Origin: Corallococcus sp. NCRR
GTDB lineage: Bacteria > Myxococcota > Myxococcia > Myxococcales > Myxococcaceae
Length of the DNA stretch: 64,000 bases
Direction of reading: 5' to 3'
NCBI RefSeq assembly: GCF_026965535.1
Contig: NZ_CP114039.1
Coordinates: forward strand, 4,960,001-5,024,000
Position numbers and translations under genes: made by a program
Shown: one piece after another, positions 17,075 to 25,215 of the stretch
How the letters are laid out: each line of letters begins with the position of its first letter
Position numbering within the stretch: position 1 is the stretch's first letter
The notes under the pieces: generated by a model
Told to the model about the DNA's origin: nothing
Databases searched by the model: none
What the model saw: the letters and a program-made list of their open reading frames with translations, nothing else

Positions 17075-17701
17075 ATGCGGCACGGGGCCCTGATGGCGGC
17101 GCTGCTCGTGAGCGCTTGCGCGAAGCCGAAGGAGGAGCGGGCGGCGTCGCGTGACGCGCTCACGGCGGAGCGGCCCCAGCCACGGGGCGCGGCCACCGTG
17201 CGCACGGATCAGGGCACCTACTCGGCTCCGTCCGTGCGGTTCAGCGCCGACTTCCTGGGGGAGCCGCCCGTGCCCCTGATGCAGGTCGCGCTGAGCGCGC
17301 AATCGGACGACGGTGGCACCTGGCGCTTCCGCATGGCGGTGGATGAGAAGTTCGTGACGTCGAAGCGCGCCACCGCTCGGATCAGCCCTGAGTCAGCACT
17401 GGGCCCGGGCCTCGCGGTGGTGGACCAGCAGGTGGCCGGGGGGCCCGCGATGATGATGGACGAGGGCACCCTGGAGCTGACCGTCACCGGGAAGCAGGCG
17501 AAGGGTGAGGTCCGGATGAAGGACGGGAGCGTGCGCGCGACCTTCGAGGGGCCACTGACCGTCGAGTGCACTGTGCCGCCCGCATGGCTGGGTGGAGCGA
17601 ACGCGCCCGTCCCGTCGTCTCCCGATGAAGGGACGGTCCGCGTGCCCGATGAGGCCCTGGTCACGAAGCAATGCCGGTCGGTAGCGGATGCCTTCCGCTG
17701 A
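17075..17701 (+). CDS. Putative lipoprotein, function unknown
   Basis: 208 residues starting MRHGALMAALLVSACAKPKEE with a clear lipobox (LVSAC). The rest is predicted beta-rich, with GTWRFRMAVDEKFV and GTLELTVTGKQAKGEVRM, and has two late cysteines (ECTVPP, KQCRSV). It begins 2 nt after the protease stop and ends the four-gene run of exported proteins. No family recognised. Confidence 0.65.
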   Translation: MRHGALMAALLVSACAKPKEERAASRDALTAERPQPRGAATVRTDQGTYSAPSVRFSADFLGEPPVPLMQVALSAQSDDGGTWRFRMAVDEKFVTSKRATARISPESALGPGLAVVDQQVAGGPAMMMDEGTLELTVTGKQAKGEVRMKDGSVRATFEGPLTVECTVPPAWLGGANAPVPSSPDEGTVRVPDEALVTKQCRSVADAFR

Positions 17702-17711
17702 GCACAGACCT

Positions 17712-17746
17712 CCCTGTGAGCCCATCATCCACCTGGGCTCACGGGG
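17712..17746. terminator. Bidirectional hairpin between convergent genes
   Basis: A 12-bp stem (17712-17723 with 17735-17746, one G-T pair) and an 11-nt loop lie between the lipoprotein stop and the rtcR stop. There is no T-run. It probably acts as a shared 3'-end hairpin for the converging transcripts. Confidence 0.5.
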
Positions 17747-17751
17747 CGACG

Positions 17752-19380
17752 TCACTCCGCGTCGCGACCGCTCACATCCGCCCAGGCCAGCCCGAAGCGC
17801 GCCAGGTACTTCCGGAGCCGGTCCGCGTCGTTGATGCTCTTCTTCTGCGCCCGTGACTGCGCGAACAGCGTCCGGCCTGCGTCCGACAACGAGCGCGCGG
17901 AGCGGCACACCGTCACCACATCCGCGAGCTGCACGCGGTCGAACCGGTCCAGCTCCGCCGCGCGCGTGGCACCCATCACCTCCACCAGCACGTCTTCTCC
18001 CGCTGACATCGCCGCGCTCGCGGGCCGCCACTGCGCGCGCAGGCGGTCCATCTCCTCGTCCACCACGTCGCGCGTCATCCGCCCACCGGCCGCCAGCGTG
18101 GACATGCGCAGCACCGCCGCGTTGAGGTCGCGGAAGTTGCCGCTCCACCGGCCCTCAGGAGATGTGGCGAAGCGCAGGAAGTGCTCCTGCGCCTCCTTGC
18201 TCATCGTCACCCGCGTCCCCAGCGTCTGTGAGGCCTGATCCAATTCGTATTGCAGGTTGGGCGCGATGTCCTCTGGACGCTCGCGCAGCGCGGGCAGCCG
18301 GAAGGTCCACAGGTTGATGCGCGCGAGCAGGTCCTCACGAAACCGCCCCCGCTCCACGTCCAGTTGGAGGTCGCGGTTCGTCCCCGCGATGAGCTGGAAG
18401 TCGCTCTCCGCCTCCTTGTCCGCGCCCACCGGCAGGAACCGCTTGTCCTCCAGCGCGCGCAGCAACATGGCCTGCTCGTCCGCGCCCAGCTCTCCAATCT
18501 CGTCCAGGAACAGCACGCCGCCGTTCGCCTGCCGCATCAGTCCGGGCCGGTCTCCCACCGCGCCCGTGAACGCGCCCTTCACGTGGCCGAAGAGCGTGGA
18601 CATGGCGCCGTCACCGCGCAGCGTGGCGCAGTTCAGGTCCACGAACGGCCCCGTCACCTGGTTGCGCGCCTTCTTCAGCGCGTAGATGCGCTTCGCGAGC
18701 TGTGACTTGCCCGCGCCCGTGGGGCCCGTCAGCAGCAGCGGTGCTCGGGACTGCACCGCCACCTGCTCGATGCGCTCGATGATCCGGTTGAACGCGGCGT
18801 TGCGCGTGTCGATGCCGGACTTGAGGAACGACAGGCCTTCGCGCTGCTGTTGCCGGAAGCGCGCCGCCAGCGTGTCGTAGTTCGACAGGTCCAGGTCGAT
18901 GATGGCGTGCGTGCCCACCGCCCCGTGTTCCTTTCCCTTGCCCGGAGACGTCTGCACCAGCCGGCCTGGAATCAGCCGGCTCTCCACCAGGAGGAACATG
19001 CAGATCTGCGCGATGTGCGTGCCCGTGGTGATGTGCACCAGGTAGTCCTCTTCCTCCGGATGGAAGGGCTGCGCGCGCACGTGGTCCAGCAGCGCGCCGT
19101 ACACCTCCTCCAGGTTCCATGGATCCCGGATGGGCAGTGACGTGAGCCGCACCTCCGTCTCCGGAGACACCTGCGCGATGTCGTCCCGGATGACCGCCGC
19201 CAGCGACGTCCCGTGGGGCGGGTGCAAGAGCTCCAGCCGGTGCACCACCAGGTCCTCCTGCTGGCACAGCGACACCGTGGGCCGCCACCGCGCCCAGCGC
19301 TGTGCCCCCATCCCCGTGTCCAGCGTCGTCCCCAGCATCCCGATGACGACCGTCCGCCGCGCCTTCGCCTTTTGAGCCAT
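17752..19380 (-). CDS. rtcR: RtcR, sigma-54-dependent activator of RNA repair genes
   Basis: 542 residues. The N-terminal CARF-like regulatory domain (about 8-175, with HITTGTHIAQICMFLLVES) is known in RtcR to sense RNA end-derived ligands. The AAA+ domain has Walker A GPTGAGKS (219-226), the sigma-54 contact loop GAFTGA (269-274) and Walker B VLFLDE. A C-terminal DNA-binding helix-turn-helix region follows (about 480-540). It is divergent from rtcB, whose upstream region carries a sigma-54 promoter and palindromes, so RtcR should activate rtcB from there. Confidence 0.95.
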   Translation of the reverse strand: MAQKAKARRTVVIGMLGTTLDTGMGAQRWARWRPTVSLCQQEDLVVHRLELLHPPHGTSLAAVIRDDIAQVSPETEVRLTSLPIRDPWNLEEVYGALLDHVRAQPFHPEEEDYLVHITTGTHIAQICMFLLVESRLIPGRLVQTSPGKGKEHGAVGTHAIIDLDLSNYDTLAARFRQQQREGLSFLKSGIDTRNAAFNRIIERIEQVAVQSRAPLLLTGPTGAGKSQLAKRIYALKKARNQVTGPFVDLNCATLRGDGAMSTLFGHVKGAFTGAVGDRPGLMRQANGGVLFLDEIGELGADEQAMLLRALEDKRFLPVGADKEAESDFQLIAGTNRDLQLDVERGRFREDLLARINLWTFRLPALRERPEDIAPNLQYELDQASQTLGTRVTMSKEAQEHFLRFATSPEGRWSGNFRDLNAAVLRMSTLAAGGRMTRDVVDEEMDRLRAQWRPASAAMSAGEDVLVEVMGATRAAELDRFDRVQLADVVTVCRSARSLSDAGRTLFAQSRAQKKSINDADRLRKYLARFGLAWADVSGRDAE

Positions 19381-19382
19381 CA

Positions 19383-19432
19383 GGATAGGTATTTATCCCA
19401 TGGGATACGGATTGCCAGCCCATCCCTGGGAA
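19383..19432. promoter_or_regulatory. Probable RtcR binding sites
   Basis: TATCCCATGGGATA (19394-19407) is a perfect palindrome, and TCCCTGGGA (19423-19431) is a shorter related dyad. GGATA (19383-19387) forms a further inverted arm with the first. They lie about 20-70 nt upstream of the sigma-54 promoter of rtcB and just before rtcR, where an enhancer-binding protein would sit. Binding by RtcR is inferred from position. Confidence 0.6.
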
Positions 19433-19449
19433 TCCCCTCGGAGAGGGCG

Positions 19450-19466
19450 TTGGCACGCCGGCTGCT
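19450..19466 (+). promoter_or_regulatory. Sigma-54 promoter of rtcB
   Basis: TTGGCACGCCGGCTGCT matches the -24/-12 consensus TTGGCACG-N4-TTGCT, with GG at 19452-19453 and GC at 19464-19465. The predicted start near 19477 leaves a leader of about 50 nt before rtcB. It pairs logically with the divergent sigma-54 activator gene rtcR. Confidence 0.88.
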
Positions 19467-19527
19467 CTAGCTCCCCCACGTGACCGGGACACAGAGCCCG
19501 CGTCGAACGACCGAAAGGCGCAGAGCC

Positions 19528-20754
19528 ATGAACGCGAACTACGAGGTGATGTCGGACGAAGCGGGCCGCCCCATCAAGACGTGGACGGTGGGGGTGCCGT
19601 TCGAGGACGAGGCGAAGAAGCAGCTTCGCAACCTCCGCGGCCTGCCCTTCATCCACAAGTGGGTCGCCGTGATGCCGGACGTGCACCGCGGTTACGGCGC
19701 GACGGTCGGGAGCGTGGTGCCCACGGTGGGCGCGGTGGTGCCGGCGGCGGTGGGCGTGGACATCGGATGCGGGATGATCGCCGTGCGCACGACGCTGCGC
19801 GCGGATCAGCTGCCGGACTCGCTGCGCGGGGTCCGCTCGGCCATCGAGGCGGCCGTGCCGCACGGCCGTACGGACAACGGCGGCCGGAATGACCGTGGCG
19901 CGTGGAAGGACTCGCCCGCCACGCATACCTCCGCGTGGGCCCGCCTGGCGGAAGGGTACGCCCGCATCGTCGCGAAGCACCCTCGCATCGGCCGTGGGCC
20001 GGAGCTGGCGCACCTGGGAACGCTCGGGACGGGAAACCACTTCATCGAGCTGTGCGTCGATGAGTCGGATGGCGTGTGGCTGATGCTGCACTCGGGGTCG
20101 CGCGGCGTGGGGAACCGCATCGGAAGCCACTTCATCGAGCTGGCGAAGCAGGACATGGAGCGCTTCTTCATCCACCTGCCGGACGCGGACCTGGCGTACC
20201 TGCCGGAGGGAACGGAGCACTTTGAAGACTACGTCTTCGCGGTGAGCTGGGCGCAGGACTTCGCGGCGATGAACCGCGAGCTCATGCTGCACTCGGCGGT
20301 GGAGGCCCTGAAGGCGAGCGGTGAGCTGCCTGCGTTCGAGCTGTCCGAGTCCGCGGTGAACTGCCACCACAACTACATCTCGCGCGAGCACCACTTCGGA
20401 AAGAACTGCTTCGTGACCCGCAAGGGCGCGGTGCGGGCGCGCGAGGGCGACATGGGAATCATCCCCGGCAGCATGGGGGCCCGTTCCTACATCGTCCGCG
20501 GGAAGGGAAACGCGGATGCCTTCCACTCGTGCAGCCACGGCGCGGGCCGGGTGATGTCGCGCGAAGCGGCGAAGAAGCGCTTCACGCTGGAGGACCACGC
20601 GAAGGCGACCGCGGGCGTGGAGTGCCGCAAGGACGTGGACGTGATTGACGAGACGCCGGCCGCGTACAAGCCCATTGACGCCGTGATGGCCGCGCAGGCG
20701 GACCTGGTGGAGGTCGTCCACACGCTGAAGCAGGTGGTGTGCGTGAAGGGATAG
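19528..20754 (+). CDS. rtcB: RNA-splicing ligase RtcB
   Basis: 408 residues, usual length for bacterial RtcB. Conserved metal/guanylation residues are recognisable: VGVDIGCGM (Asp and Cys), LHSGSRGVGN, NCHHNYISREHHF and CSHGAGRVMSR (the His that is guanylylated in known RtcBs). RtcB joins 2',3'-cyclic phosphate or 3'-phosphate ends to 5'-OH RNA ends using GTP and Mn2+. ATG 19528 follows AAAGG; a longer frame from 19480 is Arg-rich and overlaps the promoter leader. Expected to be induced by RtcR with sigma-54. Confidence 0.96.
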   Translation: MNANYEVMSDEAGRPIKTWTVGVPFEDEAKKQLRNLRGLPFIHKWVAVMPDVHRGYGATVGSVVPTVGAVVPAAVGVDIGCGMIAVRTTLRADQLPDSLRGVRSAIEAAVPHGRTDNGGRNDRGAWKDSPATHTSAWARLAEGYARIVAKHPRIGRGPELAHLGTLGTGNHFIELCVDESDGVWLMLHSGSRGVGNRIGSHFIELAKQDMERFFIHLPDADLAYLPEGTEHFEDYVFAVSWAQDFAAMNRELMLHSAVEALKASGELPAFELSESAVNCHHNYISREHHFGKNCFVTRKGAVRAREGDMGIIPGSMGARSYIVRGKGNADAFHSCSHGAGRVMSREAAKKRFTLEDHAKATAGVECRKDVDVIDETPAAYKPIDAVMAAQADLVEVVHTLKQVVCVKG

Positions 20755-20812
20755 CCGAAGCAGTCCCACCCGCTGCCCCGCGGAGGTGCTCATGCCGGGA
20801 TGAAGACACCGA

Positions 20813-20882
20813 GGCGCCCGTTCCCCCGAAGAGGTCCGCGCAAGCGGCCGTTAAGGTGGGGGAGCGGGCGCCGCTATTTTTT
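20813..20882 (+). promoter_or_regulatory. Structured RNA element/attenuator between rtcB and rtcA
   Basis: A 15-bp stem (20813-20827 with 20858-20872, one G-U pair) encloses a 30-nt apical region holding a smaller hairpin, CCGC-GCAA-GCGG (20836-20847), closed by a GNRA tetraloop. Six Ts follow at 20877-20882. This looks like an intrinsic terminator with an elaborate loop and would lower rtcA relative to rtcB unless it is antiterminated. It could also be a processed small RNA. Confidence 0.65.
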
Positions 20883-20939
20883 GTAATCAGGGATGGGATG
20901 CTGCGTCCGTCCGCGAGCGCGCAAAGGAGCACCACGCAC

Positions 20940-21956
20940 ATGGTTCGCATCGATGGTTCACAGGGGGAGGGGGGCGGCCAGGTGCTGCGCACCGCGCTGG
21001 CGCTGTCGCTGGTGACGGGCACGCCGTTCGAGATGGTCAACGTGCGCGCGGGCCGCGCCAAGCCGGGCCTCTTGCGTCAGCACCTCACCGCGCTCAAGGC
21101 CGCGGAGACGGTGGGCGCCGCGGAGGTGACGGGCGCGGAGCTGGGCTCCAGGCAGCTGTCCTTCCATCCGCGCGCGTTGTCCGCGGGCAACTACCACTTC
21201 GCGGTGGGCTCGGCGGGCAGCGCGACGCTGGTGCTGCAGACGGTGCTGCCCGCGCTCCTGCACGCGGAAGGGGCCTCCACGCTGATGCTGGAGGGCGGGA
21301 CGCACAACCCGGCGGCGCCGCCGTTCGACTTCCTGGAGAAGGTGTACCTGCCGCTGCTCCGCCGCATGGGCCCGCGCGTGGACGTGACGCTGGAGCGGCC
21401 CGGCTTCTATCCGGCCGGAGGAGGCCGCTTCCGCGTGGACATCCATCCCGCGAAGCTCCAGCCGCTCCAGTTGCTGGAGCGCGGACGGGTGCTGCGCACG
21501 GAGGTCGTGGCCCAGGTGGCGGCCATCCCCTTCGACGTGGCGAAGCGCGAGCTGGACACCGTGGCCGCCGCGCTGAAGCTGCGGCCGGATCAGCAGCGCC
21601 CGGAAGAGCTCAAGCGCTCCTACGGCCCAGGCAACGTGCTGCGCGTCGAGGTGGAGAGCGAGCACGTGACGGAGGTCTTCACCGGCTTCGGCGAGCGCGG
21701 CAAGCGCGCGGAGGTCGTGGCCGAGGAGGTCGCCGCGAAGGTGAAGCGCTACCTGGACGCGGGCGTGCCCGTGGGCGAGCACCTGTGTGATCAGCTCCTG
21801 CTGCTGTGCGCCCTGGCGAAGGGCGGCCACTTCCGCACGGTGGCGCTGGACAGCCATTCGCTCACGCAGCGCGAGACGATGGCGCACTTCCTCGACGTGA
21901 AGATGGACGTGCGGGAGCTGGAGCGTGACGTGCACGAGGTGACGGTGCGCGGCTGA
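20940..21956 (+). CDS. rtcA: RNA 3'-terminal phosphate cyclase RtcA
   Basis: 338 residues, normal for RtcA. The N-terminal signature IDGSQGEGGGQVLRTALALS is present, as are the central PAGGG loop (FYPAGGGRF) and the catalytic His in GEHLCDQLLLLCAL, adenylylated in E. coli RtcA. It converts RNA 3'-phosphates to 2',3'-cyclic phosphates with ATP, making substrates for ligases such as RtcB. AAAGGAG lies 11 nt before the ATG. It is 185 nt downstream of rtcB with a terminator-like element between. Confidence 0.95.
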   Translation: MVRIDGSQGEGGGQVLRTALALSLVTGTPFEMVNVRAGRAKPGLLRQHLTALKAAETVGAAEVTGAELGSRQLSFHPRALSAGNYHFAVGSAGSATLVLQTVLPALLHAEGASTLMLEGGTHNPAAPPFDFLEKVYLPLLRRMGPRVDVTLERPGFYPAGGGRFRVDIHPAKLQPLQLLERGRVLRTEVVAQVAAIPFDVAKRELDTVAAALKLRPDQQRPEELKRSYGPGNVLRVEVESEHVTEVFTGFGERGKRAEVVAEEVAAKVKRYLDAGVPVGEHLCDQLLLLCALAKGGHFRTVALDSHSLTQRETMAHFLDVKMDVRELERDVHEVTVRG

Positions 21957-22093
21957 TGCAGGGGCAGGGCAGGGCGGTGCCCCCTTGCCCGGCCGGACGC
22001 CCGGCGGTCGGACGAGGCACCCGCTCAGCAGGGCTCAACCCATGGCGTTACCTCGCAGCCTTCCTACGTTGTGACCCGTGGGGGAGGCTGCTC

Positions 22094-22951
22094 GTGGCGG
22101 AAGTCCCTGAAGTCGAAATCATCGTCCGAGACCTGAAGCAGGCCGTCGTGGGCCGGCGCTTCGTGGGCGCGGAGGTGCTGATGCCCGCGGCGGTGCGCTT
22201 CGCCTCGCCGCCGGACTTCATCCAGAACCTCACGGGCCGCAAGGTGCTCGCGGCCGAGCGGCGCGCGAAGTTCATGCTGCTCACGCTCGATGACGGGCAG
22301 ACGCTCGCGCTGCACTTCATGCTCTGGGGTGAGCTGCAACTGCGGCCCGTGGGAAGCGAACGGCCTCCCGCGACGCTCGTCGTGCTCACGCTGGAGGGCA
22401 ACGAGGAGCTCCAGCTCACGGACACGCTGGGCTACGCGCGCGTGGCGCTGGGGCCCACGGCGCTGCTGGCCTCGCAGCTCAAGCTGGAGGAACTGGGACC
22501 GGAGGCGCTGGACGAGGCCTTCACGCCGGAGGTGCTGGCGAAGTTGCTCAGGCGCAGGCGCAGTGCGCTCAAGACGGTGCTCCTCAACCAGCGCGTGCTC
22601 GCGGGGCTGGGCAACCGCGACGCGGACGAGAGCATGTGGGTCGCGGGCATCGACCCCCGGCGGCTGGCGTCGTCCCTGTCCCCGTCCGAAATCGTCCGGC
22701 TGCACCAGGGCATCCGCGACGTGCTGGAAGAGGGACTGCGGCTGCGCGGCACGCAGCGCGACCTGTTCGGCGTGCAGGGGCAGGCGAAGCACCGGCGCAA
22801 CATCTTCGGCAAGACAGGGGCGCCCTGTCCCCGCTGCGCCACGCCCGTGTCGCATCTGCGCATCGGCGGCCGCAACACGCACTGGTGCGCGCACTGCCAG
22901 CCCGCGGACGGCGCCGTGACAGAGGCCCCGGCGCAGACGTCACTGCTCTGA
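22094..22951 (+). CDS. Fpg/Nei-family DNA glycosylase with Ala at the catalytic N-terminus
   Basis: 285 residues from GTG 22094 (GGGGAGG about 7 nt upstream), beginning MAEVPEVEIIVRDL. The family layout is complete: N-terminal domain with Glu3 and the conserved Lys59 (RRAKFMLL), a helix-two-turn-helix region with GLGNRDADESMWVAGI, and a zinc finger with Cys245, Cys248, Cys265 and Cys268. In Fpg and Nei the residue after Met is Pro, whose amine attacks the sugar; here it is Ala. The usual GNIYADE also reads GNRDADE. It may be a diverged glycosylase with altered substrate or activity. Not the standard MutM. Confidence 0.8.
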   Translation: MAEVPEVEIIVRDLKQAVVGRRFVGAEVLMPAAVRFASPPDFIQNLTGRKVLAAERRAKFMLLTLDDGQTLALHFMLWGELQLRPVGSERPPATLVVLTLEGNEELQLTDTLGYARVALGPTALLASQLKLEELGPEALDEAFTPEVLAKLLRRRRSALKTVLLNQRVLAGLGNRDADESMWVAGIDPRRLASSLSPSEIVRLHQGIRDVLEEGLRLRGTQRDLFGVQGQAKHRRNIFGKTGAPCPRCATPVSHLRIGGRNTHWCAHCQPADGAVTEAPAQTSLL

Positions 22952-22957
22952 GCTGGT

Positions 22958-23215
22958 ATGAACGGGAGCGTGTCCGACGTTCCCGCCCCCTCGCCCCTGT
23001 CCCTCGATGACGCGCTCGCGCGAGCGAGCGAAGAGCTTCAGTTCCCCAGCTACTACCAGTCCAGCGTGCGCCCGCTGCTGCGCGACCCGGAAGGGCGCTG
23101 GCCCCACTGCTGCGGCGGAGGCTGCGAGCCGTGCGCCCAGACGCTCATCCGCGTCGCGATGCGCGCGTTGGAGCTGATGGGCACGCCGCGCCAGAGCCCG
23201 CCGCCAGACTTCTAG
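22958..23215 (+). CDS. Small Cys-motif protein (oxidoreductase-like/OXLD1-type)
   Basis: 85 residues. The centre reads RWPHCCGGGCEPCAQTLIRV, and the CC-x3-C-x2-C arrangement resembles the short oxidoreductase-like N-terminal domain (PF09791, as in OXLD1). No signal peptide, so probably cytoplasmic. It begins 6 nt after the glycosylase stop, so they are likely co-transcribed; a metal- or redox-linked function is an inference. Confidence 0.65.
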   Translation: MNGSVSDVPAPSPLSLDDALARASEELQFPSYYQSSVRPLLRDPEGRWPHCCGGGCEPCAQTLIRVAMRALELMGTPRQSPPPDF

Positions 23216-23222
23216 GAAACTT

Positions 23223-23882
23223 CTAGAAGAGCCGCGTCCCCAGGCCCACGCGCCCGGTGAGCCCCAGCCGCGTCTGGCCCGCGCCCGCGCGCTCCTGGAA
23301 CGTCTCCACGCCCACCTGTCCCGCCGCGAGCAGCGACAGGTTGCCGCCCAGGTAGACCTCCACGCCAAGGCCGCCCAGCGCCTGGAAGCGCCGCTGCTTG
23401 TCGCCCGTGAGCCCCAGGTCGATGGGCAGGTCCACCAGGCCCAGCACCATCACGGTGTCCGCCACGCGGTAGCCCGCAACCATCCCCGGCAGGATGCGCA
23501 CCAGCACGCCGGAGAAGTTGTCGTCGTCCATGTACGTGGCGCCGGAGTTGAGCACCAGGCCCACGCCCAGCGTCGGCGCCAGCCCGAACCTGCCGCTGCG
23601 CACCACCTCCTTGCGGCCTACGAGCTCCAGCGACGCGCCCAGCTTGAACCAGTCGAAGCGCGCCCGCGCCTCCACCTCCAGCGCACCCAGCCCCTGCCGG
23701 AACCCCAGCCCCACCTCCGGCGCGCCCGTGTAGCCATAGAGCGCCGTCGCCCCCGCGGGCAGCATCACCGGCGCCACCACGGAGCCCAGCGGGTCCTCCT
23801 GCGAGAAGGAGACTTCGGCGTCCTGGGCGGAGGCGAGCGTGGGCAGGACGAGGAGGGCGAGCAACGGTCCGAGGCGCGTCAT
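23223..23882 (-). CDS. Outer-membrane beta-barrel-type protein
   Basis: 219 residues with a Sec signal (MTRLGPLLALLVLPTLASAQ, cut after ASA). The mature part alternates Gly/aromatic/hydrophobic residues in short strands (LGFRQGLGALEVEARARFDW, FGLAPTLGVGLVLN, GLGVEVYLGGNLSLLAAGQ) and ends in a Phe, all typical of outer-membrane barrels. A longer frame to 23990 adds an unlikely N-terminus overlapping the divergent gene. Function unknown. Confidence 0.7.
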   Translation of the reverse strand: MTRLGPLLALLVLPTLASAQDAEVSFSQEDPLGSVVAPVMLPAGATALYGYTGAPEVGLGFRQGLGALEVEARARFDWFKLGASLELVGRKEVVRSGRFGLAPTLGVGLVLNSGATYMDDDNFSGVLVRILPGMVAGYRVADTVMVLGLVDLPIDLGLTGDKQRRFQALGGLGVEVYLGGNLSLLAAGQVGVETFQERAGAGQTRLGLTGRVGLGTRLF

Positions 23883-23988
23883 GGCGCGCACCCTAGCTTG
23901 GCTTGCAGCCTGGCCAAAACCCAACGAATCCAGGGACTTGGAGGCAGGTTGTACATTCGGCCGGGTTCCCTGGAAGAATGGGGAATCC

Positions 23989-25128
23989 ATGGTTGCCTAC
24001 CTGCACGCCGCACCGCCTCCTGAAACCTCCGCGCCCGCGGGAGGTCGTGATGCACTCGACCTTCCGGGTGGGACTGGGGACTGGGTGCTGCTCGTGGGGG
24101 AGACGGCGCGGCCCGCGGTGGCGGAGGCGCTCGCCCGCGAGGGCTTCGAGCCCGTGCTCGTGGACGGGGCCCGCGCGGCGTTGGCGCGGCTGGGCGTGGA
24201 GGCGGGCGGGACGCTGCCGGGCGTGGCGCCCACGGATTCGAAGGACGGGCTGCCCCGGCTGGTCATCATCGACGCGGACCTGCCGGACGGCGACGGCTTC
24301 AGCCTCTGCGGCGTGCTCCGCGCGGACCCGAAGTGCGCGCACCTGCCGGTGCTGCTGGTGGCGAAGCTCGCGGAGGAGTTCCACCGCGACCTCGCCGCGG
24401 GCGTGGGCGCGGACGAGTACCTGGTGGAGCCGGTGGACGCGCGCGACGTGGCGGTGCTCGCGCGGCTCAAGGCGGGACGGCGCGGCGATGAGGACGTCTA
24501 CGACGCGCACACCTCGACGCTGCCGCTCGTGGCGCTGGTGCGCGCCCTGCTATCCGGCGTGCGCTCGGGGCGGGTGGTGCTGTCGGAGGACTCGGGCACG
24601 CTCTTCTTCCGCCATGGCCTGGTGGTGGACGCGGCCTTCCACGGCGAGCGCGGCAGCCTCGCGTTCCGGCGCCTCTTGTGCTTCGGCGCGGGCGCGTACA
24701 CGGTGACGTTCGGCCCGGAGCTGCAACGCGGCAGCTTCTCCATGGACCGCCCGTTCATCTGCGAGCAGGTGGTGCCCGGCCTGGAGCGCTTCGAACAGCT
24801 GCGCGTCAAGGGCCTGCCCCTGGCGGCGCGGCTCACGGTGGACTTCAACCGGCTGGCGCAGGAGCTGCCCTCGCTGCCGGAGGACGTGGAGCAGGTGGTG
24901 CGCCTCTTCGACGGGCGGCGCACCGTGCGCGCGATGCTGCTGGAGTGCCGCTTCCCGGAGGCCCTGGCCTACGAGGCGGCGACCCGCCTGTTCATGCTGG
25001 GCGTGCTGGTGCCCGCCATCCTGGTGGAGGAGCGCGAGCGCGCCCGGGAGTCCGCGGGGCCGCCCCGCCTCTTCGAGCCCGTCCTGGCCCCCGATTCCGA
25101 GCCGGAGCCCGGGCCGGACGCATCGTGA
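23989..25128 (+). CDS. Degenerate receiver + DUF4388 domain protein
   Basis: 379 residues. Residues 30-160 resemble a CheY-like receiver with a potential phospho-Asp95 (VIIDADLPDGDG). The acidic pair is reduced to VGE, the Thr/Ser position is Ala125 and the switch Lys is Glu147 (YLVEPVD), so it is probably a pseudo-receiver. Residues 170-350 hold a DUF4388 region (LVRALLSGVRSGRVVLSEDSGTLFFRHGLVVDAAF), common in myxobacterial signalling proteins. The C-terminus is acidic and Pro-rich. A second DUF4388 protein lies at 35299. Likely a protein-interaction module in signalling rather than a phospho-switch. Confidence 0.75.
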   Translation: MVAYLHAAPPPETSAPAGGRDALDLPGGTGDWVLLVGETARPAVAEALAREGFEPVLVDGARAALARLGVEAGGTLPGVAPTDSKDGLPRLVIIDADLPDGDGFSLCGVLRADPKCAHLPVLLVAKLAEEFHRDLAAGVGADEYLVEPVDARDVAVLARLKAGRRGDEDVYDAHTSTLPLVALVRALLSGVRSGRVVLSEDSGTLFFRHGLVVDAAFHGERGSLAFRRLLCFGAGAYTVTFGPELQRGSFSMDRPFICEQVVPGLERFEQLRVKGLPLAARLTVDFNRLAQELPSLPEDVEQVVRLFDGRRTVRAMLLECRFPEALAYEAATRLFMLGVLVPAILVEERERARESAGPPRLFEPVLAPDSEPEPGPDAS

Positions 25129-25215
25129 GGGTTTGACTCGGGCGGCCTGCTCGGGGCACAAGGCCGGGAGCGCCACGGGCTGAACGCCCGTCCACCCCAC
25201 GCCTGAGCCGCCGCC

